A DNA stretch of 64,000 nucleotides from Streptomyces aculeolatus (GCF_020400605.1 NZ_JAINRD010000004.1:415312-479311), one strand, 5' to 3'; shown: positions 42,828 through 52,080, counted from the first letter of the stretch. Program-made: numbers and translations. Notes: generated by a model not told the origin, from the sequence alone.

Positions 42828-43465
42828 GACCCTGCCCCGTCCGCTCCAGCGCGCCGGGCACTGTCCGCCGCGCTCGCTGCTGTGCGCGCGGACGGCGCCG
42901 GGCCGGGCAGGATGCGGTGTGCGGGCCGGTCGGGGGAGGTCATGCAGGCCGACAGCGGACCGCCCGGTGACCGGATCGCCGCGACGGCGTGGGTGAGGAA
43001 GTCCCGGTGCCACACGAACAACCCGGCCAGTCCGGTGTCGGGTTCCTTGTGCTGCTGGTAGGCGAGCCACAGGGCGTGGAGCCAGGCGACGACGTCGTCG
43101 TGCTCCTGCCACTGCAGGCACCAGGGCGCAGCCGTGGTGACCTCCGCCCCATAGACCGGGAGGAGAAAATCATCGACCCAGTCGCTGAGGGCGTCGAGTT
43201 CGTCCTCGCGTTCCTGGCCCTCAAGTTCGAGGATCGGGCGGGGCTCCGGCGGCGCCGCGGGAGGTCCGCCGAGCCCGGGCATCCCGAAGGCCGCGAACGG
43301 CGAGGCGCCCGACCCGGGCGGGGGCGCGGCGGCGAGGCGGTCGAGCTGCTGGGCCTGCTGCTGCGACTGCTGCATAAGGCGACGGACGCTCGCCTCGACC
43401 CCCTCCAACTGAGGGTCCGGTACGCGAACGGGCTCCACCCCGTCGGTGGAATCGGATTCGGGCAT
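42824..43465 (-). CDS. DUF4913-like protein
   Basis: A 213-residue protein. The N-terminus has a Gln-rich coiled segment (RRLMQQSQQQAQQLDRLAAA). Then comes the DUF4913-type domain: WVDDFLLPVY, WCLQWQEHDDVVAWLHALWL, WHRDFLTHAVAAI. Such proteins are common on actinomycete plasmids and next to conjugation genes; the function is unknown. It is coupled to the RelE-like gene. Confidence 0.8.
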   Translation of the reverse strand: MPESDSTDGVEPVRVPDPQLEGVEASVRRLMQQSQQQAQQLDRLAAAPPPGSGASPFAAFGMPGLGGPPAAPPEPRPILELEGQEREDELDALSDWVDDFLLPVYGAEVTTAAPWCLQWQEHDDVVAWLHALWLAYQQHKEPDTGLAGLFVWHRDFLTHAVAAIRSPGGPLSACMTSPDRPAHRILPGPAPSARTAASAADSARRAGADGAGS

Positions 43466-43538
43466 GAAGGGGCAGACCTCCTACGAGGCGGGGAAGAAGA
43501 GGGTGTGCGGGATCTTCACTGGCCGGCGGGCGGAGGGC

Positions 43539-44294
43539 TCAGGCGGTGAGCACCACGTCGTCCTGGGTGAGGGTCTCCCGGAGCGTTTCGGTGAGGCGGT
43601 CGGATGCGATCGACGCGTAGTGCGGCGACTTCTCCACCCCGATGAAGTCGCGGCCCTCCAGGAGGGCGGCGACGCCGGTGGAGCCGGAGCCGGCGCAGAA
43701 GTCGAGGACCGTGCCGCCGGGCGGGGAGATCTTGACCAGCTCCCGCATCACGGGCACCGGCTTTTGGGTGATGTGCTGGCGCCCGGCCCCGGAAGGCTGC
43801 GACCCGGAGTACATGCCGTCGAGGTAGACGGGGTTGCGGGAGCCGTCGATCGCTCCCTTCGACGCCCACACGATGAACTCCACGTTCTGGGTGAACCGGC
43901 CCTTTTGCGGGCGGGCTCTGGGCTTGTGCCAGGCCAGTACCCCGCGCCACAGCCATCCGGCCGCCTGGATCGCGTCCGTGGTGATGGGCAGCTGGCGCCA
44001 GTCGGTGAACAACAGCCCGGTCCCGCCGTCACGGGTCAGGCGGTGTGCTTCGGTCATGATCTGCGTCAGCCAGAAGCCGTAGCTGCGCTGGTCCATGTTC
44101 TCGCCGGTGAAGTCGGCGAGTTCGGTCTTGGCGTCGGCTGAGGTGTACTTCTGCTTCGCGGAGCGTGTCGTGCGCTCCTTCGCTGTCCGCCCGCCGGAGT
44201 TGTAGGGCGGGTCGGTGATGACGGAGTCGACGCAGTCGTCCGGCAGGCCGGAAAGAACGGTGAGAGCGTCGCCCTGGTGGAGGGAGAAAGGCAA
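43539..44294 (-). CDS. DNA methyltransferase (N4/N6, DPPY type)
   Basis: The start at TTG 44294 gives 251 residues and aligns with the usual N-terminus (LPFSLHQGDALTVLSGLP). Motif IV is DPPYNSGG, motif I DFCAGSGSTGVAALLEGRDF, followed by GVE. Motif IV comes before motif I, as in beta-class enzymes that methylate adenine N6 or cytosine N4. No restriction endonuclease is adjacent, so it is an orphan and may protect the element or regulate it. The frame is open upstream to about 44420. Confidence 0.85.
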   Translation of the reverse strand: MPFSLHQGDALTVLSGLPDDCVDSVITDPPYNSGGRTAKERTTRSAKQKYTSADAKTELADFTGENMDQRSYGFWLTQIMTEAHRLTRDGGTGLLFTDWRQLPITTDAIQAAGWLWRGVLAWHKPRARPQKGRFTQNVEFIVWASKGAIDGSRNPVYLDGMYSGSQPSGAGRQHITQKPVPVMRELVKISPPGGTVLDFCAGSGSTGVAALLEGRDFIGVEKSPHYASIASDRLTETLRETLTQDDVVLTA

Positions 44295-44720
44295 AGACAG
44301 ACCCCGATTCGGGTGGAAGCACCAAAGGGACTCCCTTCTCGCATGTGCGTCCTCGCCGGCCGGGGGCATTGCAGAAGCCCAGGGACCACGTGGGGCGAGG
44401 AGGAGGCGGAGGGAGTCCAAAAACTGTATCGGTGAATGCGGCGACGGCCAAAAAGTCCGCTGCAGGGGTGCCGGTTTCCGGCACCTCAGCGCCGACTATT
44501 TGGTCAACCGCAGATCCGGGTCTACAGTTTTTAGACCGCCCGGCGCCCCACGCCGCTGGCCGCTTCCCCAGCTCGCCGCACCGCGACCGCCCTCTCGGCA
44601 TGTCCGGCACCCGACCTGATCACATCGAGCGCGCAGCAACACGCCGCGGCCCTTCCTCGATCTCCCGCAGGCGATACGGCGCGCCGGGATCGCACACCCT
44701 CTCCCGAAGGGAACCTCCCC
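44295..44720. promoter_or_regulatory. Divergent control region of methyltransferase and conjugation operon
   Basis: It contains a perfect 19-bp palindrome GGTGCCGGTTTCCGGCACC (44467-44485), identical in core to the iterons at 10.8 kb, flanked symmetrically by inverted copies of GTCYAAAAACTGTA (44415-44428 and 44523-44536). The latter sit in AT-richer DNA and could be promoters or operators. The layout suggests coordinated repression of both divergent units. Confidence 0.7.
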
Positions 44721-44783
44721 ATGAAGTCCCGCTATCCGCCTCTGCCGACACGCGCTGATGTGTCGGCGGTCCGTTCGGTTTGA
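44721..44783 (+). CDS. Possible leader peptide
   Basis: A 20-codon frame (MKSRYPPLPTRADVSAVRSV) with AAGGGAA upstream, whose TGA overlaps the TTG of the next gene (TTGA). It may couple translation into the first conjugation gene. Too short for a protein call by itself. Confidence 0.4.
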   Translation: MKSRYPPLPTRADVSAVRSV

Positions 44784-45901
44784 AGGCGCTGGCCGCCGGC
44801 CTCGGCGTCGTCTTTCTTTCCCCGTTCCTCCTCGCCGGCGCCGGCATGATGCTGGCCTCCTCCAGCGAGGCCGCCGTGACCGCTGCGTCCGCCGGCAGTT
44901 GCCTGACCGACCTCGACTCCGCCGAGATCACCGAGCAGGTCGCCCGGGTCCTTGACGGGACGCCCGGCAAGGACATCCGCATCGAGGGACTGGACCTGCC
45001 CGGAGAGCAGGTCCCGCACGCGGCGACGATCGTGGCCACCGGCCGCTCTCTCCATGTCCCAGCGAAGGGGCAAGTCGTCGCGCTCGCGACGGCGATGCAG
45101 GAGTCGCGGCTGCGGAACCTGAACTCCGGCGACCGCGACTCGCTGGGCTTGTTCCAGCAGCGTCCGTCGCAGGGCTGGGGCTCCGCGCAGCAGATCCGCG
45201 ACCCGGTCTACGCCGCCGAGCAGTTCTACCGGCACTTGCTGGCCGTGGACGGCTGGCAGCAGATGAGCACCGCCCAGGCAGCGCAGGCCGTCCAGAAGTC
45301 CGCCTACCCCGACGCCTACGCGCAGTGGGAGGACCTGGCCACCGCCCTGCACACGGCCGTGACCGTGACCTTCCCCAGCGCCGGCGACGATGAGCAGCCC
45401 GCGGACCCGGACTCCTCGGCCGCCGGCACCGGCTGCGCCGGGGGCCCGGACGGTTCCGGCTTCGGCCCCATCCCCGAGGGCAGCATCCCGAACGGGTACC
45501 GCATCCCGCGGGACGCCGATCCGAGGGCGCGCAGAGCGATCGTGTGGGCGATGCGGCAGCTCGGCACGCTCTACCAGTGGGGCGGCTCCTGCACCGACGC
45601 CCACGGCCCCGATCCGATGGGGCGCTGCGACTGCTCCAGCCTGATGCAGCAGGCGTACGCGCACGCCGGCGTCCCCCTCACCCGCACCACCTACACGCAG
45701 ATAAACGAAGGCAAACCGGTCCCCCGCCACCGGCTGCGGCCCGGTGACCTGATCTTCAGCCGCGGCACCGCAGCCCGCCCCGAGCACGTCGGGATGTACC
45801 TGGGCCAGGGCCTGGTCATCGAGGCACCGCGCACCGGCAAGCCCGTGCGGATCACACCCCTCGCCGACTGGACCGTCCTCGCGGCACGCCGCGTCCTGTA
45901 A
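44780..45901 (+). CDS. Cell-wall hydrolase of the conjugation system (NlpC/P60)
   Basis: A 373-residue protein with a TTG start. N-terminal hydrophobic anchor (GLGVVFLSPFLLAGAGMML). Residues about 90-200 resemble a transglycosylase-like domain (ALATAMQESRLRNLNSGDRD, SLGLFQQRPSQGWGS). The C-terminal NlpC/P60 domain has the catalytic Cys in GRCDCSSLMQQAYAHAG, then His in PEHVGMYLG. It would open peptidoglycan for the transfer channel, like VirB1-type enzymes. First gene of the conjugation operon. Confidence 0.85.
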   Translation: MKALAAGLGVVFLSPFLLAGAGMMLASSSEAAVTAASAGSCLTDLDSAEITEQVARVLDGTPGKDIRIEGLDLPGEQVPHAATIVATGRSLHVPAKGQVVALATAMQESRLRNLNSGDRDSLGLFQQRPSQGWGSAQQIRDPVYAAEQFYRHLLAVDGWQQMSTAQAAQAVQKSAYPDAYAQWEDLATALHTAVTVTFPSAGDDEQPADPDSSAAGTGCAGGPDGSGFGPIPEGSIPNGYRIPRDADPRARRAIVWAMRQLGTLYQWGGSCTDAHGPDPMGRCDCSSLMQQAYAHAGVPLTRTTYTQINEGKPVPRHRLRPGDLIFSRGTAARPEHVGMYLGQGLVIEAPRTGKPVRITPLADWTVLAARRVL

Positions 45902-46039
45902 CCCCCCTTCCCGGAATCGCCCCGGACAGATCGCCGCGGCCGTCGCCCGCGCGTCCCGAGCGCGCCTTCCGCTCGGCTTCTCCCCTTCCCCGCTGCCCGT
46001 TTCGCCCTGCTCACGTATGCAAGGAGCCCCGCTGCCCCC

Positions 46040-46354
46040 ATGCCCCTCCCTCTCGCAGATCGCTTGATCCACCTCGCCTACGACCCGGGAATCTCGCCCA
46101 AGGGCGGCGGCCTGCCCGGCCTGAGCGTGCTGAAGAACGTTGTCAACTCGATCAACTTGTTCGGCATCGTGGCCGTCGTCGGTGCCCTGGCCGTCTCGCT
46201 CGGCGTGTGGGCCTGGGGCCACCACACCGGAGGCCACCAGGCCGAGGCCAACGGCAAGAAGGGCGCCGTCGTCGCCGCCGGCGCAGCCCTCGGACTCGGC
46301 GCCGCCAACGGCATCGTGTCGTTCTTCTCCAACCTCGGATCGCAGGTCCAATGA
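46040..46354 (+). CDS. Small two-helix membrane protein (pilin/VirB2-like)
   Basis: A 104-residue protein with two hydrophobic helices (SINLFGIVAVVGALAVSLGV and GAVVAAGAALGLGAANGIV) around a short charged loop (GHHTGGHQAEANGKK). Size and topology fit TrbC/VirB2-like subunits in actinomycete conjugation clusters. Overlaps the next gene by ATGA. Confidence 0.75.
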   Translation: MPLPLADRLIHLAYDPGISPKGGGLPGLSVLKNVVNSINLFGIVAVVGALAVSLGVWAWGHHTGGHQAEANGKKGAVVAAGAALGLGAANGIVSFFSNLGSQVQ

Positions 46355-47052
46355 GGCAGAAGCGATTCCCCAGCCACGCCCTGCCCTCGGCCCGGACCGG
46401 GTACCCAGGCGGCAGACGCGCCGCGATCGCCGCCGCGGCCGTCGCCGCCCTGCTCGCCACCACCGCCGCCATCGCCTTCCTGTCCAGCAGCAGGAACGGC
46501 GACACGAGCCCCGAGCGCGCCGCCCCGGCGCCAGCGAGCAGCCCGCCACCTGCCGAACCGTCCAGGCAGCCCGCCCCTCCTTCGCAGTCCGGGTCCGTGC
46601 CCGGGCCACCGCGGCTCGGTGAGCCGGTCGCCTTCGCGAAGGCGGCGGCGAAGATGCTGTGGTCCTACGACACCCGCACCACCAGCCGTACCGCGCAACT
46701 CGCCGGCATGCGCGCCTGGATGACCAGCGAGAGCCGGTACGCGGACTGGGCGTCGGTAGCCGGCCAGGTGCCCGATCCCCTGCTGTGGTCGCGGATGGCC
46801 GACCAGGACCAGCGCGCCACCGCCACGGTCACCGAAGGCCATTTCCCCGCCGCGTTCAACCAGGCCCTGGCCGACGACCCCACAGCTATCACCGAGGCGT
46901 ACGTCTACGCCGTCACCGTCACCGGCAAGCAGCAGATCGCCTGGAACAAACGCGGCGGCGGTGCCGAACAGCGGGCCGTGACGCTGGCCGTGCAGTGCCG
47001 TCCCGGGCGCGCCTGCTCCCTTGCCGCCGTCGCCCCCCGTGTCGCGCCGTGA
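46351..47052 (+). CDS. Conjugation membrane protein (VirB8-like)
   Basis: A 233-residue protein with one N-terminal membrane helix (AAIAAAAVAALLATTAAIAF), a Pro-rich linker and an external domain (PVAFAKAAAKMLWSYDTRTT, EAYVYAVTVTGKQQIAW). This is the topology of VirB8/TcpC-like proteins that link the inner-membrane channel. Identity is from topology and position. Confidence 0.65.
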   Translation: MRQKRFPSHALPSARTGYPGGRRAAIAAAAVAALLATTAAIAFLSSSRNGDTSPERAAPAPASSPPPAEPSRQPAPPSQSGSVPGPPRLGEPVAFAKAAAKMLWSYDTRTTSRTAQLAGMRAWMTSESRYADWASVAGQVPDPLLWSRMADQDQRATATVTEGHFPAAFNQALADDPTAITEAYVYAVTVTGKQQIAWNKRGGGAEQRAVTLAVQCRPGRACSLAAVAPRVAP

Positions 47053-47079
47053 CCCGCATTCCAGCGAAGGGAGGAACGC

Positions 47080-48450
47080 GTGCCGTTCTGTGACATCCCG
47101 GTAGCGGGCAGGCTCTGCGACGTCGACGACGCGGCCGGTTTCATGGCCGACCCGGGCAAGGCCATCGGCGACTGGATGGCCGAATCCGCGGGCGAACTCG
47201 CCGTCGCCGCGGTCGACCTGGCCGCCGAGGGCGTCGACACCACCACGAAGGTCGACCTGAACGCCGGCTGGTTCCGCGACAACTACGAGACCCTTCTGCC
47301 CCTGGGCCTGGTACTTCTCGTCGCGACGTTCTGCGCGCAGCTCGTCCGCGCCGCCATCCGACGCGACGGACAAGCCCTCACCCAGGCGTTCACCGGCACC
47401 GCAGCCGGGGTGCTGTTCGCATTCTGCGCCATCGCCGTGACCACCGTCGCCGTCGAAGTAGTCGACGCCCTGTCCGCCGGGCTGCTGAAATCGGCCGACC
47501 TGAGCATCGAGTCAGCCGTGCGGCGCATCGTGAAGGTCAACCAGATCCCGGCGGTCGCCCCGCTGGGCTGGCTCGTCTCCGTCGTCGCCGGACTCGGCGC
47601 CGCCGCCGGTGCGTTCCTGTACTGGGGCGTGATGATGGTCCGCAAGATCGGCATCCTCGTCCTGGTGACCCTGGCGATCTTCGCCGCCGCCGGCGGCGGC
47701 TGGGAAGTCGCGCGCCGCTGGCGCAAGGGCTGGATCGAAGCCACCGCCACCCTCGTCGTCAGCAAGCTCCTGATGACGGTGATCTTCGTTCTCGGGATCG
47801 CCGCCATGGGCAAGACCGACGCGAAGGACGGTGTCGCCGCGCTCGCCGACGTCATGGCCGGCATCGTCATCATGGCCATGGTTTTGCTGTGCCCGTACGC
47901 GGTCTTCAAGTTCGTGCACTGGGCGGCCGACACCGACGGCGAGTCGCTGCACCGGGCCGGCGGCGCCGGAGCCCAGATCGCCCGGGCCTACGGCGAGAAG
48001 GCCGCCCGCAAGGGGGCAGCCGCAGCCACCGGCGGCGCCGGAGGCGGCGCAGCAGCCGGAAGCGAAGCGGGAGCAGCCGCGCCCGGCGGTGATGCCGCCG
48101 GCGCGGGCGGTTTCCCCGGCGACATCGCCGCCGATCCCACCGGCGGGGGCGGCCAGAAGGCTCCGCCCGGCCGGGGCGCGGGCGGCTCGTCGTCGGACAA
48201 GGCGGGCAAGCCGAGTCTGGACAAGGCCCTCCAGCCCGCGCCGACGAACGTGTCCGACGACACCAGCAGCCAGATGGGCGGCAGCCCCGGGCCCGCCACT
48301 TCGCCGTCGAGCAGCGGCTCCGGGCCTGGCAGCGGCTGGCAGTCGGCGCCGCCGAAGACCAGCCCGCCTCCACGGCACACCCCGCCGACCGGTGCACGCT
48401 ACGCCCAGGCCGACGGGACGGCCGAACCGCCGCCCCCGGCCGGCCCGTGA
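47080..48450 (+). CDS. Polytopic conjugation membrane protein (VirB6/TrbL-like)
   Basis: A 456-residue protein with GTG start and GGGAGGA upstream. About six membrane helices lie between residues 70 and 285 (for example LLPLGLVLLVATFCAQLV, ILVLVTLAIFAAAGGGW, MAGIVIMAMVLLCPYAVF). Then follows a Gly/Ala/Pro-rich tail. Matches the TrbL/VirB6-like channel component of actinomycete plasmids. The tail is long and probably cytoplasmic. Confidence 0.8.
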   Translation: MPFCDIPVAGRLCDVDDAAGFMADPGKAIGDWMAESAGELAVAAVDLAAEGVDTTTKVDLNAGWFRDNYETLLPLGLVLLVATFCAQLVRAAIRRDGQALTQAFTGTAAGVLFAFCAIAVTTVAVEVVDALSAGLLKSADLSIESAVRRIVKVNQIPAVAPLGWLVSVVAGLGAAAGAFLYWGVMMVRKIGILVLVTLAIFAAAGGGWEVARRWRKGWIEATATLVVSKLLMTVIFVLGIAAMGKTDAKDGVAALADVMAGIVIMAMVLLCPYAVFKFVHWAADTDGESLHRAGGAGAQIARAYGEKAARKGAAAATGGAGGGAAAGSEAGAAAPGGDAAGAGGFPGDIAADPTGGGGQKAPPGRGAGGSSSDKAGKPSLDKALQPAPTNVSDDTSSQMGGSPGPATSPSSSGSGPGSGWQSAPPKTSPPPRHTPPTGARYAQADGTAEPPPPAGP

Positions 48451-48532
48451 CCCTCCGACCGACGGGGGCGGGAGGCGGCGTACGTCTCCCGCCCTCGGGT
48501 TCCACCCGCGCGCCCGTCAGGACCTGCCCCCT

Positions 48533-50011
48533 GTGACTGATCCTTCCGCCGCGCCGGTGACGGTGAAATTCCCGCACCGGTCCCGCCGCGGCATCCTCCT
48601 GGGGCTCTCGCTGCCCCAACTCGTCCTCGTCTCCTCCACCCTGGCGCTGCTGCTGATGACGGTAGTAAGTACCGGGCTGCTCGGTGCCGTCGTGCTGGCC
48701 CCGCTGTGGGCGGCCTCGGCGGCGATGGTCGCTGTGCGCCGGCACGGCCGCTCCCTGATCGACTGGGCACCGATCGTCGCCCGCTACATCCACCGCCGGC
48801 GCACCGGGCAATCCCTGTGGCTCGCCCGGCCCGTGACCCGGCCCCGCCACGACGGCGTCCTGCACCTGCCCGGGGCCGCCGCCTCCCTCAAGGTGGTCAC
48901 CCCCGGCGACTCCGCCCCCCGCGCCGCCGCGGTTCATGACCCCCACCGGCAGACCCTGACCGCCATCGCCCGCGTCACCGGCCCCGCGTTCGTCCTTCTC
49001 GACCCCGCCACGCAGAACCACCACGTGGCCGGCTGGGGACGCGCACTGGCCTCGATCGCCCGATCGGGGCAGATCGCGGCTGTGCAGGTCCTGGAGCGCA
49101 CCGTCGCGGACAGCGGCGACGGCCTCGCCCGCCACTTCACCCGCAACGCACAGGCCCAGACCCCAGCGCCGGCCGCCGGGCAGATCTACTCCGAACTCCT
49201 CACCTCCGCCGGCCCCACCGCCGCCCCGCACGAGACCTACCTGGCCATCTCCCTCGACCTCAAAGCCGCCCGGCGTCTCATCGCGCAGGCCGGCGGAGGG
49301 CTGACCGGCGCGTTCACCGTCATGGCGCAGACGACCACGTCCGTCGCCCAGGCCGCCCGCAACGCCGGGCTTCAGGTCGCTGGCTGGCTGACCGCCCGGG
49401 AGATCGCCGCCGTCATCCGCACCGCCTACGACCCCAACGCACTCCCAGCGCTCCAGCAGTGGTCGACCACCGGCCGCGCCGAAGCAGACCCCGCCGCCGC
49501 CGGGCCCGTCGTGCAGGTCGAGGAGTACGACCGGCTCGCCACCGACAGCGCACGGCACACGACGTACTGGGTGGAGAACTGGCCGCGCACCGAGTCGAAC
49601 GCCGCCTTCCTGCACGGGCTGATGTTCACCCCCGGCGTGCGGCGCACCCTGTCACTGATCTACATCCCGCAGGGCCTGCAAGCCGCGCTGCGCGACGTCC
49701 AGCGCAAGAAAGCCGCGATCATCGCCGACGCGAACGAACGCGCCCGCCGCGGGCAAGTCGACAGCGAAGAAGACTCCGTCGAATACGCCGACGTCAAAAC
49801 CCGCGAGCGCCAGCTCCTGGCCGGGCACGCGGACGTGGCCCTCACCGGACTGGTCACCGTCACCGCCGCCACCGACGCCCTCCTCGACGCCGCCTGCGCC
49901 CAGATCGAAACCCACGCCGTCACCGCCGGCGTCGACCTGCGGCGCCTGAACTACCAGCAGCCCGACGCCTTCACGATCACCGCACTGCCGCTGGCCCGCA
50001 CCGCCCTGTGA
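48533..50011 (+). CDS. SCO6880-family conjugation protein
   Basis: A 492-residue protein with GTG start. Two membrane helices lie at the N-terminus (LVLVSSTLALLLMTVVST, GLLGAVVLAPLWAASAAM). Then comes a long soluble domain (RYIHRRRTGQSLWLARP, WLTAREIAAVIRTAYDPNA, WVENWPRTESNAAFLHGL). This is the SCO6880/PrgI-like arrangement always found directly before the VirB4-like ATPase in Streptomyces elements, and it behaves like the N-terminal half of a VirB4. Confidence 0.85.
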   Translation: MTDPSAAPVTVKFPHRSRRGILLGLSLPQLVLVSSTLALLLMTVVSTGLLGAVVLAPLWAASAAMVAVRRHGRSLIDWAPIVARYIHRRRTGQSLWLARPVTRPRHDGVLHLPGAAASLKVVTPGDSAPRAAAVHDPHRQTLTAIARVTGPAFVLLDPATQNHHVAGWGRALASIARSGQIAAVQVLERTVADSGDGLARHFTRNAQAQTPAPAAGQIYSELLTSAGPTAAPHETYLAISLDLKAARRLIAQAGGGLTGAFTVMAQTTTSVAQAARNAGLQVAGWLTAREIAAVIRTAYDPNALPALQQWSTTGRAEADPAAAGPVVQVEEYDRLATDSARHTTYWVENWPRTESNAAFLHGLMFTPGVRRTLSLIYIPQGLQAALRDVQRKKAAIIADANERARRGQVDSEEDSVEYADVKTRERQLLAGHADVALTGLVTVTAATDALLDAACAQIETHAVTAGVDLRRLNYQQPDAFTITALPLARTAL

Positions 50012-50098
50012 CCGCCGACGGGCCTCCGACCGGACCGCGTCTTCCCTCGTCGCCGCCAGCGACCTCTTCGCCCCTGTCCCGGGCAGAACGGACCACTA

Positions 50099-50566
50099 GT
50101 GACCTCGCGCATGCACCCGGACGACGCGCACCCCTACCTCCGCGCCGCCAGCGCCGGGATCCGCCACCACACCCGCGCCCGCACGGGCCCGGATGCCCAT
50201 CCGGCCCCGCCGGCGGACCGCCCGCATCTCGACGTGCTGCACGCGCACCTGACCGCCGTGCACCAGCTCGTGGACCACCTCGCCGAGACCACCCGGCCCC
50301 GGCATCCTGCAGCCGGCCGCCACCTGGCCGCCGCGCACACCCGCCTGTGGCAAGCCGCCGCCGAACTCCACGACGCCTTCCACCTGCTCCCCAGCCACAC
50401 CGCGGCAGACGACATCGAGGCCCGCACGTGCCATCCGGAACGGCTGCCCGAAGGACCGCCGGTGCTCACGATCTGCCAGCGCCACCTCGCCACCGGGCAC
50501 AGCATCCGCCGCAAAACCACCCCCACCGACCACCGGCAGCCCCACACCACCACCTGCACGCGATGA
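50099..50566 (+). CDS. Hypothetical protein in the conjugation operon
   Basis: A 155-residue His-rich protein (HLDVLHAHLTAVHQLVDHLA, HLAAAHTRLWQAAAELHDAF). GTG start. It overlaps the ATPase start (ATGA) and is therefore coupled to it. Helical; no family recognised. Confidence 0.65.
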   Translation: MTSRMHPDDAHPYLRAASAGIRHHTRARTGPDAHPAPPADRPHLDVLHAHLTAVHQLVDHLAETTRPRHPAAGRHLAAAHTRLWQAAAELHDAFHLLPSHTAADDIEARTCHPERLPEGPPVLTICQRHLATGHSIRRKTTPTDHRQPHTTTCTR

Positions 50567-52080
50567 ACCACCGGCCCACCCGCCGCGCCGTCCACGCCTC
50601 CGCCGCGCTGTTCACCCCCCACGGAACCGACCGCGCCAGCCGCAAAGCAGCCCGCCGCCGACTGGCCGAAGCCACTGCCGAGGCCCGCGCCCAGGCCGAC
50701 ACCCAGCACACGGAACCCGCACCGGCGGCGGGCGAGACGGCCGTCGCGCTCTACCCTCCAAGTGGACGCCCCGGGCCCGCCTCCGCCCGCAACAACCGGC
50801 TGAAGCTGCCCGCCCACCGCATGACCACGGCCGTGGCCGCCGGCGCGTATCCCTTCCTCGCCGAAGGCGGCCTCGGCGCCGACGGCATCTACATCGGACG
50901 CGACGTCCACGCCGAAGCGTCGTTCACGTTCGACCCCTTCGAGCTGTACGGCAAGATCGCCGGGTTCACGAATCCGAACCTCATGCTGGCCGGGGTGATC
51001 GGCCAGGGAAAGAGCGCGCTGGCCAAAAGCATCGCGCTGCGCTCCGTCGCCTTCGGCTACCGCGTCTACGTCCCCTGCGACCCCAAAGGCGAATGGACCG
51101 CCGTCGCCAGCGCCCTGGGTGGCCGGACCGTCGCCCTCGGACCTGGGCTGCCCGGCCGACTCAACCCCCTGGACGCCGCCCCACGCCCCGACGGCGTTGC
51201 CGAGACGGACTGGGCCGGCGAGATCCGCAAACGGCGGCTGCTCCTGCTGGGCTCCCTGGCCCGCACCGTCCTTGCCCGGGACCTGATGCCCATGGAACAC
51301 ACCGCCCTGGACATCGCCCTCGACCACTCCGTCACCCACGCCGCCGGCACCCGCCGGCCACCGCTCCTCGGCGACATCGCCGCCGCCCTGACCAACCCCG
51401 GTGTACTCCACGAAGCCGGGGAACCCGAGACCGGGTCGGGGCACCTCGCAGAAGCGGCCCGGGACCTCGCCCACGCCATGCGCCGCCTGGTCCACGGGGA
51501 CCTGGCCGGCATGTTCGACGCCCCCTCCACCGTCGCCTTCGACCCCGCCGCGCCGATGCTGACGATCGACCTGTCCCGGCTCGGCGGCTCCGGCGACGAC
51601 ACAGCCCTCGTCCTTGCCATGACCTGCGCCTCCGCCTGGATGGAAGCAGCCCTGGTCGACCCGCACGGCGGCCGGCGCTGGATCATCTACGACGAAGCCT
51701 GGCGCCTGATGCGGCACGTCGGCCTGCTGAAGCGCATGCAGGCACAGTGGAAACTCAGCCGCGGCCTCGGCATCGCCAACATGCTGATCATCCATCGGCT
51801 GTCCGACCTGCTCACCGCCGGCGACACCGGCTCCCAGGGCCGCGCCCTCGCGGAGGGCCTCCTCGCCGACTGCTCCACCCGAATCATCTACCGCCAGGAA
51901 ACCGATCAGCTCCACACCGCCGCCACCCTCCTGGGCATGACCACCGTGGAAGCCGACGCCGTCTCCCACCTGGGCCGCGGAAGGGGCCTGTGGAAAGTCG
52001 CCGACCGCAGCTTCATCGTGCAGCATCTCCTGCACCCCCACGAACTGACGCTGTTCGACACCGACGCCCGCATGCACTGA
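50563..52080 (+). CDS. VirB4-like conjugation ATPase
   Basis: A 505-residue protein. Walker A is GVIGQGKS at residues 144-151, preceded by a region recognisable from VirB4/TraC ATPases (FDPFELYGKIAGFTNPNLML). Walker B is RRWIIYDEAWRLM, followed by GIANMLIIHRLSDL. It lacks the ~400-residue N-terminal domain of classical VirB4, which seems to be supplied by the preceding SCO6880 protein. It powers assembly or DNA transfer. Last gene of the operon. Confidence 0.9.
   Translation: MNHRPTRRAVHASAALFTPHGTDRASRKAARRRLAEATAEARAQADTQHTEPAPAAGETAVALYPPSGRPGPASARNNRLKLPAHRMTTAVAAGAYPFLAEGGLGADGIYIGRDVHAEASFTFDPFELYGKIAGFTNPNLMLAGVIGQGKSALAKSIALRSVAFGYRVYVPCDPKGEWTAVASALGGRTVALGPGLPGRLNPLDAAPRPDGVAETDWAGEIRKRRLLLLGSLARTVLARDLMPMEHTALDIALDHSVTHAAGTRRPPLLGDIAAALTNPGVLHEAGEPETGSGHLAEAARDLAHAMRRLVHGDLAGMFDAPSTVAFDPAAPMLTIDLSRLGGSGDDTALVLAMTCASAWMEAALVDPHGGRRWIIYDEAWRLMRHVGLLKRMQAQWKLSRGLGIANMLIIHRLSDLLTAGDTGSQGRALAEGLLADCSTRIIYRQETDQLHTAATLLGMTTVEADAVSHLGRGRGLWKVADRSFIVQHLLHPHELTLFDTDARMH

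Noticed and set aside
49459..50562. N-terminal extension of the VirB4-like gene to 873 residues
   Set aside because: Overlaps the SCO6880 gene; Arg/Pro-rich shadow. ATG 50563 overlaps the previous stop.
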